Assembly: GCA_934717805.1 (NCBI GenBank)
Contig: CAKUZG010000007.1
Span: forward strand, 1-34,819
Reading direction: 5' to 3'
Length of the DNA: 34,819 bases
DNA from: an uncultured Candidatus Saccharibacteria bacterium
GTDB taxonomy: Bacteria > Patescibacteriota > Saccharimonadia > Saccharimonadales > Saccharimonadaceae
Within the stretch, counting starts at the first letter, position 1, and each line of letters begins with the position of its first letter. This document shows positions 7,906 through 16,697 of the stretch, one piece after another. The position numbers and the translations under genes were made by a program. Below the pieces are notes generated by a model. That model did no database searches. It was not told the DNA's origin and saw only the letters and a program-made list of their open reading frames with translations.

Positions 7906-9353
7906 TTCTCTGAGTCTGGCAGAACATTTTCGAGCCATAGTTTAATATCTTCCAGAATAAATTGTTCTTGCGTACTTAAATTCTCCCTTGTTGCAGCCTC
8001 TTGAAATTCTTTCATAAATTTTGGAAGCATTTTTTTTAAATTTTTCGCACGATATTCTTCCCATAATTCTTTTTCTTGAGAACTCAAACTCTTTGGAAAA
8101 CTCCTGGCCTTATAATGAAGCAGTAATCCACTCAAGCGCTCGTCGTTAAAATCAGGGTGAAAATCAGCTAACTCTCGAGCAGTAGAATTTCGAACAGCCT
8201 CGGCTTTAATTTCATCACTTCTAGATAAAAACCCTTCAAAAAGTCGAGCTTCGGGAGATAAGCTGATATTTTCATGTCGCTCTTTCGAAATCTCATCTCT
8301 CTTTTCGAAAGCGGATCGAATATTTTCCGCAAAATGTGGATTTTTTCGTAATAAATCTAAGTTTTTTTGAATATCCGCTAATTTAAGATTTAGCCTCTCT
8401 TGATTTTCCTCATTCAAAACACCTATTGGTGCAACCGCTGGACATTTATTGTATTGTAGAATTTTTGCTGCAATTGGCTTAAAATCTGCTTGCGAGCGAG
8501 TTTCGAAATCCGCTGTAATATTTTCTAAAATTTGTTCGGCGCTCCAATCAAGAAAATCTTCTGGAGAAAAGCGTAAATCCCAAATAATCACATTTTTATT
8601 TTTAGCTGGAGCAATCGGAAAAGCGGCTGTAGTTTTCTCGAACTCAACTTTAAAGCGACCCGATGTGTATAAAAACGGTTTCGGGTTTTCAAGATTAATC
8701 ATTTTTTGAACTTCATTTTTTGAACGCATTTTAAATAAGTAATCAAAAATCTGAGGCTGCTTTTCTTTTAATAATCTCGCCACGTCTATTAATCCATCAA
8801 CATCACTTAACGCATCGTGAGCATTCTCGTGAGAGATTCCATTTTCCTTAGTTAAAAGTTCGAGTTTATTTGAAGCAAATTTCTCACCAGTTTTACTATT
8901 CTCGATAAAAGGCCAGTTAATACCTTCAGGTCGAAGTGCTCGTATCATACGCGCAACATCTAGCAAATCCCATCGAGAACGATCTTCCTTCCATTGCCAA
9001 TCGTATGGCGGATAAAAATTTCTCCACAAAAGATGCTGAATATGAACATCGTCGAACCGCACATTATTATAACCAACTATTACCGTATCTGGTGTAAAAA
9101 AATCCTCTACTAGCATTTTCGAAAATTCGGCTTCAGTATAACCTTCTTCGATTGTTTTTTGTGGGCTGATTTTTGTAACCATTAATGCACTCGGACTCGG
9201 TAAAACATCATCGTTAAGTTTTACTAAAATATTAATAGGTTCACCAATTCTATTTAAATTTTCATCCGTTCGTTGTCCTGCAAATTGCATAATTCGATCG
9301 TTTTGCGGACTAAAGCCACTAGTCTCTAAATCATAAAAAAAGAAAGTCTTCAT
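7902..9353 (-). CDS. sbcB: exodeoxyribonuclease I (SbcB/ExoI)
   Basis: 483 aa, close to E. coli ExoI (475 aa). It degrades single-stranded DNA 3' to 5' and acts in recombination and mismatch repair. DEDDh exonuclease residues are all present: D8 and E10 in FYDLETSG, D101 in NNVRFDD, and H179 and D184 in HDALSDVD. The ExoI-specific SH3-like part (HPHFAENIRSAFE region) and C-terminal helical part (LFEGFLSRSDE, ADFHPDFNDERLSGLLLHYKAR) are also recognisable. It is predicted leaderless (-10 six nt before the ATG). Its stop shares a CTAG with the rarA stop. ExoI is best known from proteobacteria, so an old horizontal origin is possible, but base use looks like its neighbours. Confidence 0.95.
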   Translation of the reverse strand: MKTFFFYDLETSGFSPQNDRIMQFAGQRTDENLNRIGEPINILVKLNDDVLPSPSALMVTKISPQKTIEEGYTEAEFSKMLVEDFFTPDTVIVGYNNVRFDDVHIQHLLWRNFYPPYDWQWKEDRSRWDLLDVARMIRALRPEGINWPFIENSKTGEKFASNKLELLTKENGISHENAHDALSDVDGLIDVARLLKEKQPQIFDYLFKMRSKNEVQKMINLENPKPFLYTSGRFKVEFEKTTAAFPIAPAKNKNVIIWDLRFSPEDFLDWSAEQILENITADFETRSQADFKPIAAKILQYNKCPAVAPIGVLNEENQERLNLKLADIQKNLDLLRKNPHFAENIRSAFEKRDEISKERHENISLSPEARLFEGFLSRSDEIKAEAVRNSTARELADFHPDFNDERLSGLLLHYKARSFPKSLSSQEKELWEEYRAKNLKKMLPKFMKEFQEAATRENLSTQEQFILEDIKLWLENVLPDSEN

Positions 9354-9359
9354 GGTTAT

Positions 9360-9388
9360 ATTTTACTCTATCCTGGTATTTTTTTCAA
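9360..9388 (-). promoter_or_regulatory. sbcB promoter, predicted leaderless transcript
   Basis: Minus strand TTGAAA (9383-9388), 17-bp spacer, TAAAAT (9360-9365), then six bases (ATAACC) and the ATG. No room for a ribosome binding site. Confidence 0.75.
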
Positions 9389-9425
9389 TTTTTCTTTGCT
9401 TCTTAGCGATTTTATCTTGTGGTTA

Positions 9426-9434
9426 TGTTATAAT
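9426..9434 (+). promoter_or_regulatory. extended -10 promoter of the M16 peptidase gene
   Basis: TGT plus TATAAT (9429-9434); no recognisable -35. It gives a leader of about 33 nt with AGGAAAGGAT before the ATG at 9474. Confidence 0.6.
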
Positions 9435-9473
9435 TTTATAGACTAAATAAACTTTTGTTTAGGAAAGGATTTT

Positions 9474-10637
9474 ATGAAAACAAAGAAAATAATTATCAAT
9501 AATATCGAGCTACTCTATATAAAAAACTCAAACCCTAATACTTTTCATCTAGAATTCAACTTTAATGCGGGTTATAATCATTCGCAAAAATCACAAGTTC
9601 CACACATTTTAGAGCATTTAATCGTTGCTTTTCCAAAAGAAACTAGCGAAAAATTCTTAAGATTTGGCGCCTATTCAAACGCCAACACTTTCTACGAGCG
9701 AACAAGGTTTTTTATCACATCACCAAAAGAGTTTTCAAAAGAATGTTTTGATATTTTAGTAAATTCAATTTCAAAAATACCAAGCTCTCAAGAAGATTTT
9801 GAAATCCAAAAGAAAATCGTTGAAACTGAAATTACAAATAAGTCTATAAAGCCATCAGTTCAAATTTTCGAAAAGGCTTTAAAAGAAACTTTTCCGGATA
9901 TAAAAGATAAAGAAAAACATCTTAGCGAATTGAAATCTATAAATCTTACAGATATTCAGGAGTTTTATCGTAAAAACTACGTTAAAAATAATCTTCGAAT
10001 AATTATTTGCGCTGATTTTTCGGACACTGAACTTGGATATTTTGTCAAAGAAATCGACAAAATAAATCTACCATTAGGAAAAGCACCAACTATAAATCTC
10101 TCCGCAATTAATCAGGAAGATTTTTCAACACTTCATAACTCAAAAACTGTTGATGAAATCTGTAAAATTTTTCATACAGATCAACCTTTAACTGAAAAAG
10201 AGCGAGCTGCATTTTATATTTTAATATCGTATCTTTTTCGACCAAAAATTGGTAAAGCCTTTTTGCGAGGAAGGAATACAGGTATTTTATATGGGATTAA
10301 TTTTAGTCTCTACCTCAACACAATCCGAAACCACCCCTTCTTTGTGATTGGCTCAAAAATTAAATCAGAGAACAAAAATGAATTCAAAAAGATAATTAAT
10401 GAGGAATTTTCGAAAGTCAAAAATAATAAAATTGACGTTCAAGCTTTTGAAGTGATTAAGCAAAATATCAGAAATAGCGAAAAAATAACTCGCGAATCAA
10501 CCGAAAGAATTGTAAATTTTTATCGTGAAGAATTTTTCACTTACGGAAAAGTTCGAAATTATCAAGAATCTTTAGATATTCTTGATAAGATATCGACTAC
10601 AGACCTAATGTATATTGCGAAAAAATTTAATTTCTAG
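9474..10637 (+). CDS. M16 family (pitrilysin/insulinase-type) zinc peptidase
   Basis: 387 aa, one M16 unit pair, shorter than typical ~420-aa processing-peptidase-like members. The inverted zinc motif HILEH (44-48, HxxEH) is intact, and the third ligand is probably in KKIVETEI (E117 or E119), about 70 residues later. The C-terminal half has the family signature AFLRGRNTGILYGINF. No signal peptide or membrane segment is visible, so it is probably cytoplasmic and degrades peptides. A good ribosome binding site (AGGAAAGGAT) precedes the ATG. The gene converges on obg with 31 bp between stop codons. Substrates cannot be told from sequence. Confidence 0.9.
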   Translation: MKTKKIIINNIELLYIKNSNPNTFHLEFNFNAGYNHSQKSQVPHILEHLIVAFPKETSEKFLRFGAYSNANTFYERTRFFITSPKEFSKECFDILVNSISKIPSSQEDFEIQKKIVETEITNKSIKPSVQIFEKALKETFPDIKDKEKHLSELKSINLTDIQEFYRKNYVKNNLRIIICADFSDTELGYFVKEIDKINLPLGKAPTINLSAINQEDFSTLHNSKTVDEICKIFHTDQPLTEKERAAFYILISYLFRPKIGKAFLRGRNTGILYGINFSLYLNTIRNHPFFVIGSKIKSENKNEFKKIINEEFSKVKNNKIDVQAFEVIKQNIRNSEKITRESTERIVNFYREEFFTYGKVRNYQESLDILDKISTTDLMYIAKKFNF

Positions 10638-10668
10638 CAAAATACAATCATAAAGTATATTTTATGCT

Positions 10669-11970
10669 TTAATCTTCCCAATTCGAATCAACTAGCTCAA
10701 ATTGATTGCCTGAAATTGAAATTATGCTTGAATTTTCTGCACCCATTCGGCGGAGTTCATGCTCGATTCCCATTTTTCGCAAAATATCTCGCAAACGATT
10801 TACACCATGTACGTTCATAAAGTTAGTTCTTCGAGCAAATTTCTCAATTTTGTCACCAAAAACTTCATAAACACCCTCTTCTTCGTTAAATTCAACAAAC
10901 CAAGCTTTATTGATATCCTCTTTCGAAAGTGAAATGACGGCAATATCTTCATCTTCCTCGTTATCTTCTATCTCATTTTGAAGACTTTTAAAAGCTTCAA
11001 CCTGTTTTCGAAGAGCGCGAAGAACATCTTTTAGTCCCTGATGAGCGCTTGAAGAAATTGCAAAAATTTGAGAACCACCAGCTACCTTGCGAAGTTTCGA
11101 AATCTGAAAATCAATAATTTCACTGTCCATTCCTTCTGTTTTAGTTAAAGCAATAATCTCAGGCCTATCTAATAGTTCTGGTTGATATTTTTTTAACTCT
11201 TCACGAATAATTTTATACTGCTCATCCGGTTTTTCTTCATAGACATCAATTAAATGCAGCAACACACTAGTTCGCTCAACATGACGTAGAAAAGCATCAC
11301 CTAAACCTTTTCCTTCACTAGCCCCTTCAATTAAACCTGGAATATCTGCTATCAATAAATTTGAGCCGTCAATTTCTGCCACACCAAGATTAGGAGTTAA
11401 AGTTGTAAAGGCATAATTTGCGATTTCTGGGCGCGCGTTCGAGACCACGCTTAAAAATGTTGATTTTCCAGCATTAGGAAATCCAACCAACCCTACATCT
11501 GCGAGTAGTTTTAATTCTAAATCAGCCTCAAAAGATTCACCAGCCTCACCTAACTCTGCAACCCGAGGAGTTTGACGAACAGAAGATTTAAAATGAGCAT
11601 TACCAAAACCGCCATCGCCACCACGAGCAATCACGGCTTCGTCTCCGTCAAACTTTAAATCAGCTAAAACTTCGTTATCTCGCTTAACTATAGTTCCAAT
11701 CGGAACTTTAACAATTAAAGGATCGCCAGATTTTCCCGTCTTATTACGCTTTGAGCCACTTTCACCATTTTTAGCTTTAAGCTCTGGTTTGTATCGAAAA
11801 TTTAAAAGCGTATTTAAATCTTTAGTAGCTCGAAAAATAATATCACCACCACGACCACCATCGCCGCCATCAGGACCACCTTTTTCGATATATAATTCAC
11901 GTCTAAAACTAACCGCACCATTTCCACCACGGCCAGCTTGAACAAAAATTTTAGCTGTATCTACAAACAT
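10669..11970 (-). CDS. obgE: GTPase Obg/CgtA
   Basis: 433 aa. Ribosome-associated GTPase involved in 50S assembly and stress control. The glycine-rich Obg fold covers 1-156 (GRGGNGAVSFRRE, GGPDGGDGGRGG). The G domain has G1 GFPNAGKST (163-171), G2 YAFTTLTP, G3 DIPG (209-212) and G5 SSSAHQG (307-313). The C-terminal OCT domain is present (VYEVFGDKIEKFARRTNF...). G4 reads TKTE (277-280) rather than the consensus NKxD, so guanine contacts may differ. Predicted leaderless: extended -10 TGG-TATAAT lies seven nt before the ATG, with no Shine-Dalgarno. Confidence 0.96.
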   Translation of the reverse strand: MFVDTAKIFVQAGRGGNGAVSFRRELYIEKGGPDGGDGGRGGDIIFRATKDLNTLLNFRYKPELKAKNGESGSKRNKTGKSGDPLIVKVPIGTIVKRDNEVLADLKFDGDEAVIARGGDGGFGNAHFKSSVRQTPRVAELGEAGESFEADLELKLLADVGLVGFPNAGKSTFLSVVSNARPEIANYAFTTLTPNLGVAEIDGSNLLIADIPGLIEGASEGKGLGDAFLRHVERTSVLLHLIDVYEEKPDEQYKIIREELKKYQPELLDRPEIIALTKTEGMDSEIIDFQISKLRKVAGGSQIFAISSSAHQGLKDVLRALRKQVEAFKSLQNEIEDNEEDEDIAVISLSKEDINKAWFVEFNEEEGVYEVFGDKIEKFARRTNFMNVHGVNRLRDILRKMGIEHELRRMGAENSSIISISGNQFELVDSNWED

Positions 11971-11977
11971 AAATAAT

Positions 11978-11986
11978 ATTATACCA
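11978..11986 (-). promoter_or_regulatory. obg extended -10 promoter, leaderless
   Basis: Minus strand TGG plus TATAAT (11978-11983), seven nt before the ATG. No convincing -35. Confidence 0.65.
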
Positions 11987-12007
11987 TATCTATTAATAAA
12001 AATCTAA

Positions 12008-12045
12008 TTTAAAAGTAGACGCTTTTCAAAACGTCTACTTTTAAA
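12008..12045 (-). terminator. terminator of the LysM-CHAP gene
   Basis: Perfect 14-bp inverted repeat (12008-12021 with 12032-12045, core AGTAGACG/CGTCTACT) with a 10-nt loop. It starts 3 bp after the stop codon of the minus-strand gene. The U-rich part lies in the descending arm and beyond. Confidence 0.8.
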
Positions 12046-12047
12046 TC

Positions 12048-13247
12048 TTAGTGAATAAAGTTTGAAACACTGCTTGCCGAAATATTTCGTGTTGATACTA
12101 CATTTAGTTTTCCAGCATAATTCATATCTGAAATAGTAATAGTACCGTCACCATTAACAGATTCAACAATAGCAACGTGACCATATCCCCAAATGTAAGG
12201 ATTTGCGTACGCATTCCATTGAGCAATAGCACCTACTGCAGGAGTTTGGTCTACTCTGTAACCAGCAGCTCGAGCGCTAACCGCCCAAGTTGAAGCATTT
12301 CCCCAGAAACTTCCAATATCTGGACGCCTATTGTATGCATACCAAGTACAGTTTCCCCAAGCATATGCATTACCCGCTTTAACGTTATAGTTGGCCGATA
12401 AAGCTACTGAATTACTGCTTGAAGAAGATATTGATGAAGATTTTGCTGAAGATTTCGAGTTTAAATAACTATTAGTTGCGATTTTTGCTTTTGGCGAATA
12501 ATCTGGTCTTTCTTCCTCCGGAAGGATACCGCCTGGAATAACAATTTCAACACCAACTTTAGGTTCTTCATTGTCTTTTAATTTATTGTAAGATATAACC
12601 CTTTCAGCATTTGCTTGATATTTATCTACAATACTTTTAACCGTATCACCAGCTTTTACAGTATAAACAATTCCGTCAACTGGTAAAATACGTAACTCTT
12701 TTCCGGCTTCAACTTTGTCACCTTTAAGATTATTAACCCACTTTATAGTTTGAGCTGTTATACCATATTTATCAGCAATAGCTTGAATAACCTCTTCAGT
12801 TTCAGTTCGATATTTTACGATCTCGCGCTTTTCTGAAGAAACTTCAAGAACTTTTGGCTTTTCTACAGAAGACACCACTTGAGGCGCATCTTGAAGAATT
12901 GCTGTAGATGTTGATAAACTCGCAGTAGACGGCGCAACAGCTAAATCTGCAGACTCAGCTAGATTTGCAATAACCCCAGATTCCGTAACCTTATCAGCTA
13001 CAGAACGATTATTTCCTAGATCACTCTTTTGTGAGGCCTCTACCTTATTTGTTTCAACCTTATTGTTTAATTCTGTTGTATCTTGCAATTCAGGTTGTTT
13101 AGAACTAAAAACAGCAACCATGACAACTGCAATAAAAATAGAAGAATAAACGACAGTAGATTTCCTACTTAATACATTTACTACTTTCGATAACTTTGAT
13201 TCAGAATGTTTTTGATTCTGTATGATTTCAATTTCAGGAGCTTTCAC
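12048..13247 (-). CDS. membrane-anchored cell-wall hydrolase with two LysM and a CHAP domain
   Basis: 399 aa. A short cytoplasmic start and one membrane segment (about 32-48, VVYSSIFIAVVMVAVF) are followed by a Ser/Thr/Val-rich linker. LysM 1 is about 145-188 (ADKYGITAQTIKWVNNL), LysM 2 about 194-238 (YTVKAGDTVKSIVDKY), then a Ser-rich hinge (265-280). A C-terminal CHAP domain (290-399) has catalytic Cys300 in WGNCTWYAY and His357 in GYGHVAIVE. The product should bind peptidoglycan and cleave peptide cross-links or stem peptides outside the membrane. The start is GTG. Its GGAG lies directly against the GTG and can pair with CTCC just after it (13234-13249 region), so initiation may be restrained. 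It has its own promoter and a ~200-nt leader. Confidence 0.92.
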   Translation of the reverse strand: MKAPEIEIIQNQKHSESKLSKVVNVLSRKSTVVYSSIFIAVVMVAVFSSKQPELQDTTELNNKVETNKVEASQKSDLGNNRSVADKVTESGVIANLAESADLAVAPSTASLSTSTAILQDAPQVVSSVEKPKVLEVSSEKREIVKYRTETEEVIQAIADKYGITAQTIKWVNNLKGDKVEAGKELRILPVDGIVYTVKAGDTVKSIVDKYQANAERVISYNKLKDNEEPKVGVEIVIPGGILPEEERPDYSPKAKIATNSYLNSKSSAKSSSISSSSSNSVALSANYNVKAGNAYAWGNCTWYAYNRRPDIGSFWGNASTWAVSARAAGYRVDQTPAVGAIAQWNAYANPYIWGYGHVAIVESVNGDGTITISDMNYAGKLNVVSTRNISASSVSNFIH

Positions 13248-13493
13248 TCCTTTTTTTAGACTACAAATAATCTTTCTCCCGCAAACACATTACTGTGATG
13301 CAACTACCTTAATAATATCCTTTCTTTCGAAAATGAACAAAATGTCGACCTTTTTATTAATATTATAGTTAAACGATTGTTCTTACGATATTTTCTGGTA
13401 GGTGCCTTAATATAAAAACCCATCAAAAAATAAGTTATTATACCAATTTACATTTAAAATTTTAACAAATATCCATTAAAATGTCAAGCTTAA
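13248..13493 (-). promoter_or_regulatory. promoter region and long leader of the LysM-CHAP gene
   Basis: A near-perfect promoter lies just after the mltG stop: TTGACA (13482-13487), 17-bp spacer, TAAAAT (13459-13464). A second extended -10 (TGG plus TATAAT, 13437-13445) lies a little downstream. Transcripts would have about 190-205 nt of leader. The leader contains a GAAAGGAT motif and a TTTCGAAA, plus tiny reading frames of under 12 codons without convincing starts. I see no match to a riboswitch class I know; I compared it from memory with the c-di-AMP (ydaO) class often found before wall hydrolases. Confidence 0.7.
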
Positions 13494-14663
13494 TCATAAA
13501 ATCTGACATTTCTTCTTGCAATATTTATCTATATTCTCCTGATGCTCCGAGTTGTTTTTTCCATAATATGTCTTGTCATCATCACCACTCAAAAAGAATA
13601 TATAACTATGCTCAGCTGGATCCGCAGTAGCCTTTAAAGCTGATATTCCTGGAGTAGCAATAGGTGAAGGAGTTAATCCTGTATTTTTTCTAAGATTATA
13701 CGGACTATCTAGATTTGGAGATCTTTCAATTCCTAGCTTATCGGCTATATATTGATATGTTACATCAGAGCCAAGAGTCATTCCTTTTTTAAGCCTGTTA
13801 TAAAACACTCCAGCAACTTTCTGTTGATCTTCAAAATCATTCAAGGTTTCTTTCTGTACTATTGAAGCAAGTGTGATTCCTTCATAAAGAGTTAATCCCT
13901 TCTTCTTAAACTTATTCTCAAGATTCAAACTAACAACTTGACCTTCAAAATCTGCAAAGAATCGCCTTAAAATATCTTCAACTTTTGTATCTTTTTTAAA
14001 GTTATGTGTTTCTCCGTATAAAAATCCCTCTAGATCTGTATTTTTGTCTTTACCAGCAAATAACTTAGGAAACTCATTCGAATAGTCTTTTGAAAAAGCT
14101 TTATTGATTTCATCATCTGAATAACCAATTTTCGAAAGTGTATTTTTAGCCATTTTAACCGTTCCACCAGGTAAGAAAGTTACATTAAAATTAGTGTTAA
14201 CTTGGCCTTTATTTAGCGTTTCCAAAATCTCTGGTATTGTCATATTGGCGGATAGTTGATATTTTCCGGCTAAAATGTTTCTTTTATTATTCATTCTCGC
14301 ATAAAAAATTAATGAATTTTTAGAAACAATTAACTTATCTTTTGCAAGATTTTTTGCTACTACATCTATAGAATCACCAGCGTTAACCGTAAAATCAACT
14401 TTTTCTGTATTTTTTGATCTGTGGTTGATCGCTGAATTATAGTTTATATAAAGTGTTGCTGAAAAAGCCAAAATACAAACTATTAAAATTGCCGAGATAA
14501 GAAGTTTTCGATTTCTTTTTCTCCTTTTTTGTTCTTTCTTTAATAAAGGAACAATCTCTTTTTCTTGTTGTGTTATTTTCTCAATAACTTTTTCTGCACG
14601 TTTTTCAATAGAATCAGGTTCTTTTTGGCTATTTCCAGTTGAGAAATCCGATATCATATTCAT
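13494..14663 (-). CDS. mltG: endolytic murein transglycosylase MltG (YceG-like)
   Basis: 389 aa. It cleaves nascent glycan strands at the membrane and helps set glycan length. A cytoplasmic, highly charged N-terminus (1-53) is followed by one membrane helix (54-74, LLISAILIVCILAFSATLYI). Next come a LysM-like/YceG subdomain (FTVNAGDSIDVVAKNL) and the catalytic domain. The catalytic Glu is E272 in ASIVQKET; the neighbouring family Glu is Gln here, but the catalytic one is kept. Signature PYNLRKNTGLTPSPIATPG and a C-terminal AEHSYIFFLSG follow. The ATG overlaps the ruvX stop by one base (TAATG) and has GAGGAG eight nt upstream. Alternative Met3 is less well spaced. Confidence 0.94.
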   Translation of the reverse strand: MNMISDFSTGNSQKEPDSIEKRAEKVIEKITQQEKEIVPLLKKEQKRRKRNRKLLISAILIVCILAFSATLYINYNSAINHRSKNTEKVDFTVNAGDSIDVVAKNLAKDKLIVSKNSLIFYARMNNKRNILAGKYQLSANMTIPEILETLNKGQVNTNFNVTFLPGGTVKMAKNTLSKIGYSDDEINKAFSKDYSNEFPKLFAGKDKNTDLEGFLYGETHNFKKDTKVEDILRRFFADFEGQVVSLNLENKFKKKGLTLYEGITLASIVQKETLNDFEDQQKVAGVFYNRLKKGMTLGSDVTYQYIADKLGIERSPNLDSPYNLRKNTGLTPSPIATPGISALKATADPAEHSYIFFLSGDDDKTYYGKNNSEHQENIDKYCKKKCQIL

Positions 14664-15076
14664 TAAAAATTCTCCTCTAAATAATCTTGTAAAATGATTG
14701 AAGCAGCGTTCATATCGATATCACCCTTTGAATAAGGTTTGCCGTAACTCTTTAGTCTGTTTTCAGCTTGAATACTAGTTAAACTCTCATCTTGAAAACT
14801 AATTTTATCTACAGCATACTTAAAATTTTCTACGAACTCTTTTGTATATGCACTCTGTGGCGTTTCTTCGCCGCTTTGATTTCTAGGTAGACCAACTACA
14901 AGTGTGTTGATTTCTTCTTTCGAAATCAATTCAATAATTTGTTTTATAGCTGATTCTTGAGTTTCATCGTTATCGATAGTTGTTAGGGGTATTGCTATTT
15001 TAATCGCCGAATCAGCAACCGCAACACCAATTCTTTTAGTTCCAACATCGAGAGCCATAAGTTTTAATGATTTCAT
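14663..15076 (-). CDS. ruvX: RuvX/YqgF-family RNase H-fold nuclease (putative Holliday junction resolvase)
   Basis: 137 aa, the usual length. RNase H-like fold with ALDVGTKRIGVA (first catalytic Asp), NTLVVGLPRNQSGEE, QDESLTSIQAE and DIDMNAASIILQDYL carrying the remaining acidic residues. Family members are linked to 16S rRNA 5' maturation and to junction resolution; sequence does not decide which. It overlaps both neighbours by one base (stop-start TAATG), showing tight translational coupling within the FtsA-like/MltG operon. Confidence 0.93.
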   Translation of the reverse strand: MKSLKLMALDVGTKRIGVAVADSAIKIAIPLTTIDNDETQESAIKQIIELISKEEINTLVVGLPRNQSGEETPQSAYTKEFVENFKYAVDKISFQDESLTSIQAENRLKSYGKPYSKGDIDMNAASIILQDYLEENF

Positions 15077-16686
15077 TATTTATCAACCGTAAACTCAATC
15101 TTTATCTTTTTACTATCTTTTGGCACAGAGTTAACCCAGAAGAAAGAGAATTTAACGTCAACGTTTTGGACTCCCTCTGTAGAGCTAATCAAACTTCGCA
15201 CTTCTCCAGATTTTTTACCCTTAATTTTATCTTTAAGTTCATCTGTATTGATTGTTGGGCCAATTTTAACATTTGTAGCAATTTCTACACTATTTCCGTT
15301 AAATTTAGAAAAGTTAGCATTTTTTATACCATAATCATAAATCTTCTGATTATTAGCAGCATTAACTTTTTCTTTAGCTAAAGAATCAATTGCTGTTTTA
15401 ATACTGTTGTTTTCGAAAGCAGTAATTGAATAGATCGATGTCATTTTTAATGTCGCCTTGCCGTTTGGTGCTTCCTGATTTACAGCCACAGAAGAAGAAG
15501 ATTCTCCATCTTTAGCTGAAAAACTATCTTCTAGGATTGTGTAATCGTTACTAAACTTTGATTTCAATTCTGATTTAACCGAATCAACGCCTTCAGCATT
15601 CAATTTAGCTTTGGCATTATTTATATCAGCTTGAGAAACAACTTTTAATGTCTTTTTACTTCCACCAGATAATTGACCACCTTGAGCGGAAACATTATCA
15701 ATTGAAGATGTATACTTTTGTGATTCTAGATTACATTGTTCACCAATTGCTGTAGCCTTAATGCCAACAGTTACACTTCCAGCAGAAATTGAACCACCTT
15801 TAATTTTTGCACCTGGAATTGTTGCGTCTGAAGTTGTTACAAAATTACACTGACCAGCTGAAAAAGCTGAACCTTGTGCAACTGTTACCGGGTCACTATC
15901 ACTACTTTGCGAAAGAGTTAAAGTTCCAGAAGCAGGCTCGCCCTCATCTCTCGTTCCAGTTACGTCAAATGTCACTTCACGAGTCTTACTTGTGTTTTCA
16001 GTTTTCGAAAGGATCGCTTCTCCAGAAGCAACGTTTGAAACTCTTGAAACACCTTTAATATTACTTGTTGAAGTTTTTGCAGTAATTACTACATCCGCAA
16101 ATGGTGCAAAAAATATTGCCCAAATCATAAAAATCAAAAATAATGAAACAGCACCAGCAATAATAAAAATCTTCTTTCTAAATTTCGAAAAATCTGGAAC
16201 TTTTAAATTCTTCTTAGCTTTATTGGTTTTTTCATTTTTTAGGTCTGGTTTAACTTTATTAAAGTTTTTATTATCATCAATATCTAAATTTTCAAGAAGT
16301 TCTGCTTCTTTTTCTTCTGGACTTGGGCCACTAAACTCTGAAATTGGTAAATTTTCACCGTCAATAACATCACCACCATCAACCTCAAGAATATCAATCT
16401 CTGGAATCTCGGGTTTACTTTGTAATGTTTTTGCTACAGGTATTTTTGCTGCAGCTGACATTGTTTTTAAAGCTGAATTATTTGTAACAAAAACTATCTT
16501 CTTACCGGATTTTTGAGCAGCACGAGATAGCAGTCTGATGTTTACCGCACTTCGAAAAATACCCAAACTCTTTGGTGGAACAATTGCAATAATCCGCTCT
16601 TTTGAAGATTTTATTTTATTCACAACATTTGTGATATCATCTTCTACATCAACATAAATTACATCTTTTGTAGTTTTTTCATTCAT
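15076..16686 (-). CDS. single-pass membrane protein with large extracytoplasmic region, unknown function
   Basis: 536 aa. The N-terminal cytoplasmic domain (1-90) looks like a small alpha/beta fold (IIAIVPPKS, KKIVFVTNN), followed by an acidic linker (100-160). One membrane helix lies at about 173-194, and ~340 outer residues are rich in Ser/Thr/Gly/Asn. Part of the outer region resembles proteins labelled baseplate J-like in related genomes (TGTRDEGEPASGTLTL, AQGSAFSAGQ), an impression I cannot test here. A Shine-Dalgarno AAAGAGGT precedes the ATG. It lies 11 nt after the FtsA-like gene and overlaps ruvX by one base. The context suggests a role in envelope growth or division. Confidence 0.8.
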   Translation of the reverse strand: MNEKTTKDVIYVDVEDDITNVVNKIKSSKERIIAIVPPKSLGIFRSAVNIRLLSRAAQKSGKKIVFVTNNSALKTMSAAAKIPVAKTLQSKPEIPEIDILEVDGGDVIDGENLPISEFSGPSPEEKEAELLENLDIDDNKNFNKVKPDLKNEKTNKAKKNLKVPDFSKFRKKIFIIAGAVSLFLIFMIWAIFFAPFADVVITAKTSTSNIKGVSRVSNVASGEAILSKTENTSKTREVTFDVTGTRDEGEPASGTLTLSQSSDSDPVTVAQGSAFSAGQCNFVTTSDATIPGAKIKGGSISAGSVTVGIKATAIGEQCNLESQKYTSSIDNVSAQGGQLSGGSKKTLKVVSQADINNAKAKLNAEGVDSVKSELKSKFSNDYTILEDSFSAKDGESSSSVAVNQEAPNGKATLKMTSIYSITAFENNSIKTAIDSLAKEKVNAANNQKIYDYGIKNANFSKFNGNSVEIATNVKIGPTINTDELKDKIKGKKSGEVRSLISSTEGVQNVDVKFSFFWVNSVPKDSKKIKIEFTVDK

Positions 16687-16697
16687 TTTCTACCTCT

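Noticed and set aside
10638..10668. Terminator between the M16 gene and obg
   Set aside because: Only a short A/T hairpin (CATAAA/TTTATG) is present, too weak to claim.
13265..13310. Tiny leader ORFs of 7-10 codons before the LysM-CHAP gene
   Set aside because: No proper start codon with a spaced ribosome binding site.
13260..13450. A c-di-AMP (ydaO-type) riboswitch before the wall hydrolase
   Set aside because: The conserved blocks of that class as I remember them are not visible; only promoter boxes and short AT-rich sequence are clear.
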